A stretch of 6,389 nucleotides of DNA from an uncultured Bacillota bacterium (GTDB lineage: Bacteria; Bacillota_I; Bacilli_A; RFN20; CAG-826). The position numbers and the translations under genes are program-made. This document shows positions 5,062-6,389 of the stretch, one piece after another; the stretch's first letter is position 1, and each line of letters begins with the position of its first letter. Where the stretch lies: NCBI GenBank assembly GCA_946623775.1, contig CAMORJ010000085.1:1-6389 (forward strand), given 5' to 3'. The notes below the pieces were generated by a model. It searched no databases and had not been told where the DNA came from. It saw only the letters and a list, made by a program, of their open reading frames with translations.

Positions 5062-6389
5062 ATGAAAAGGATTTTGGTAATCGTCGTCAACGTATTGATT
5101 ATGCTTTCCATGTTGGCGTTCGTTTTCGTTTATTCCGACGCCGAGAACAAAGCGGCGTTCAACCGGCAGGTCGAGAATTTCGAGAGCACGACCGTCACCA
5201 TGATGCACGTCACCGAGAACTATCTTGGGGGCGAGCAGCGCATCTGCGACGTATGGTCGCATTATATCAACTCCCACCACGCAAAAGGCGAGACCATGAC
5301 GATGGACGAGATCATCGACTTCATCGGCGTCTCCCACGTATTGCCCAACGCTTCCGCCCATGTCATCTGCTCCGATGACCGCACCGGATATTCCACCAGA
5401 TCCAAAGCCGGCGTCATCGGGAAATACCCCGTTTCCTATGACGGCATGGATTTCCTAAGCGACACGAGCTGGATCCACGAACCTGGGAAATCGATTAACG
5501 TCTCGCGTTCCTACACCAACCCGTTGAGCGGCGAGCAATCGATCGCCTTCTGCAACTTCATCACCCTGAAGGAGGATGCCGGAAGCGATCCGGAAAAGGC
5601 GATATTGCTACGCGTATTGCATCTTTCCGAGCTGATGGAGAAGTGGGTGTTCCCCCAAGAGGAATTCGAAAACGCCGAGCTTTCCCTCATTAACTCAGAA
5701 GGGGATTACATCATCAAGGGATATTCTTTCAAGAATTCCAACTTCTTCGAATTCTATAGGTCCTACAACGCGGTTAACCCTACCTCGATTCAGGAGCTGC
5801 ATGACGAAATCGTCAGCTCCACCGGCACCCGCATGATGAAATCCAGCGCCGCGGACTGCATCCTCGCCTATACGCCTTTCGGGGCGACGGGAGGATGGGC
5901 GTTTCTTAGCTTGATGCCGGTGGAATACCTCGGCATCAATAGCCAGAACTGGTCATTGATCGGTTTCATCTCCGTGGGCCTAGTGGCGTTGTTCCTATTC
6001 GATATGGCGGTGATGATCATCTTCAACAAGAAACTGCAGATCGCCGCCAAGGAAGCGAAATCCGCCAGCAAGGCGAAGACCGATTTCCTTTCGGCCATGT
6101 CCCATGATATCCGCACCCCGATGAACGCCATCATCGGGCTTACCACATTGACGGAAAAGAACCTCGGCGACGAGAAGGCGGCGAGGGAGAACCTCCGCAA
6201 GATTTCGCTTGCCAGCAATCACCTGCTCAGCCTCATCAACGACATCCTGGACATCTCCAAGGTCGAAAGCGGAAAGTTCAACCTCGTGCCGCAGAATTTC
6301 TCCATCGTCGAGACCGTGGAGAGCCTCATGAACCTCTCGCAGCCGATGATCAAGGAGAAGAACATCGACTTCAGCTTCCATATCAGCCG
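5062..6389 (+). CDS. Membrane sensor histidine kinase, 5' part only (likely hybrid kinase)
   Basis: The frame is open from ATG 5062 to the right edge: 442 complete codons and no stop, so the gene is cut by the window. The product has a membrane segment at about 4-24, a sensor region of about 270 residues outside the membrane, and a second membrane segment at about 298-321. A short Lys/Ala-rich linker (322-340) with no HAMP domain leads to the dimerisation and phosphoacceptor domain. The H-box MSHDIRTPMNAIIG carries the phosphorylated His348, and NDILDISKVESGK follows as the second helix. The ATP-binding domain (N, G boxes) would lie beyond the window. Kinases of this style in Clostridia often carry a C-terminal receiver domain, an expectation not seen here. 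The two-helix-bounded sensor resembles dCache-type domains in layout; its ligand is unknown. An in-frame stop at 5032-5034 leaves no earlier ATG. No good Shine-Dalgarno is visible; GGGA at 5052-5055 is the only candidate. Confidence 0.93.
   Translation, partial: MKRILVIVVNVLIMLSMLAFVFVYSDAENKAAFNRQVENFESTTVTMMHVTENYLGGEQRICDVWSHYINSHHAKGETMTMDEIIDFIGVSHVLPNASAHVICSDDRTGYSTRSKAGVIGKYPVSYDGMDFLSDTSWIHEPGKSINVSRSYTNPLSGEQSIAFCNFITLKEDAGSDPEKAILLRVLHLSELMEKWVFPQEEFENAELSLINSEGDYIIKGYSFKNSNFFEFYRSYNAVNPTSIQELHDEIVSSTGTRMMKSSAADCILAYTPFGATGGWAFLSLMPVEYLGINSQNWSLIGFISVGLVALFLFDMAVMIIFNKKLQIAAKEAKSASKAKTDFLSAMSHDIRTPMNAIIGLTTLTEKNLGDEKAARENLRKISLASNHLLSLINDILDISKVESGKFNLVPQNFSIVETVESLMNLSQPMIKEKNIDFSFHIS

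Overview
This window carries one complete ABC importer operon on the + strand, followed by the first part of a membrane sensor histidine kinase, also on the + strand. The importer belongs to the BMP/PnrA family, whose studied members mostly take up nucleosides. Characterised relatives include NupNOPQ of Bacillus subtilis, BmpA-NupABC of Lactococcus lactis and PnrA of Treponema pallidum. I see no rRNA, tRNA, CRISPR array, insertion sequence or phage gene.

Organism: most likely a Bacillota-type, probably anaerobic host-associated bacterium (Clostridia or Erysipelotrichia-like). The kinase H-box and its flanks have the style common in hybrid kinases of those groups, and the transporter looks like Bacillota homologues. 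This is a low-to-moderate confidence inference from protein style. TGA ends the first permease gene at an ATGA overlap, so the standard bacterial code applies and not the mycoplasma code.

Layout: bases 1-79 hold a 10-bp AT-rich inverted repeat and ambiguous promoter and start signals. Then come the substrate-binding protein (80-1195), a double-domain ATPase (1197-2813), permease 1 (2806-3945) and permease 2 (3942-4898). The genes are packed with a 1-base gap, an 8-base overlap and a 4-base overlap, which implies one mRNA and translational coupling. Bases 4899-5061 are intergenic, with several competing inverted repeats (a possible terminator) and then an extended -10 promoter. The kinase starts at 5062 and runs off the right edge after 442 complete codons, before its ATP-binding domain.

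How it works: the exported binding protein captures a ligand (purine nucleoside is the best guess; riboflavin-type ligands also occur in this family). The two different permeases form the channel. The ATPase supplies both nucleotide-binding domains in one chain, and its motifs indicate one working and one degenerate ATP site. The neighbouring kinase has a large extracytoplasmic sensor region and its own promoter. A functional link to the importer is possible but is supported only by adjacency.

Nothing here amounts to a clearly new system. The points most worth checking are the missing lipobox in the binding protein, an insertion in the ATPase helical subdomain, the odd promoter/start arrangement at the operon head, and the hairpin cluster at 4883-4974.
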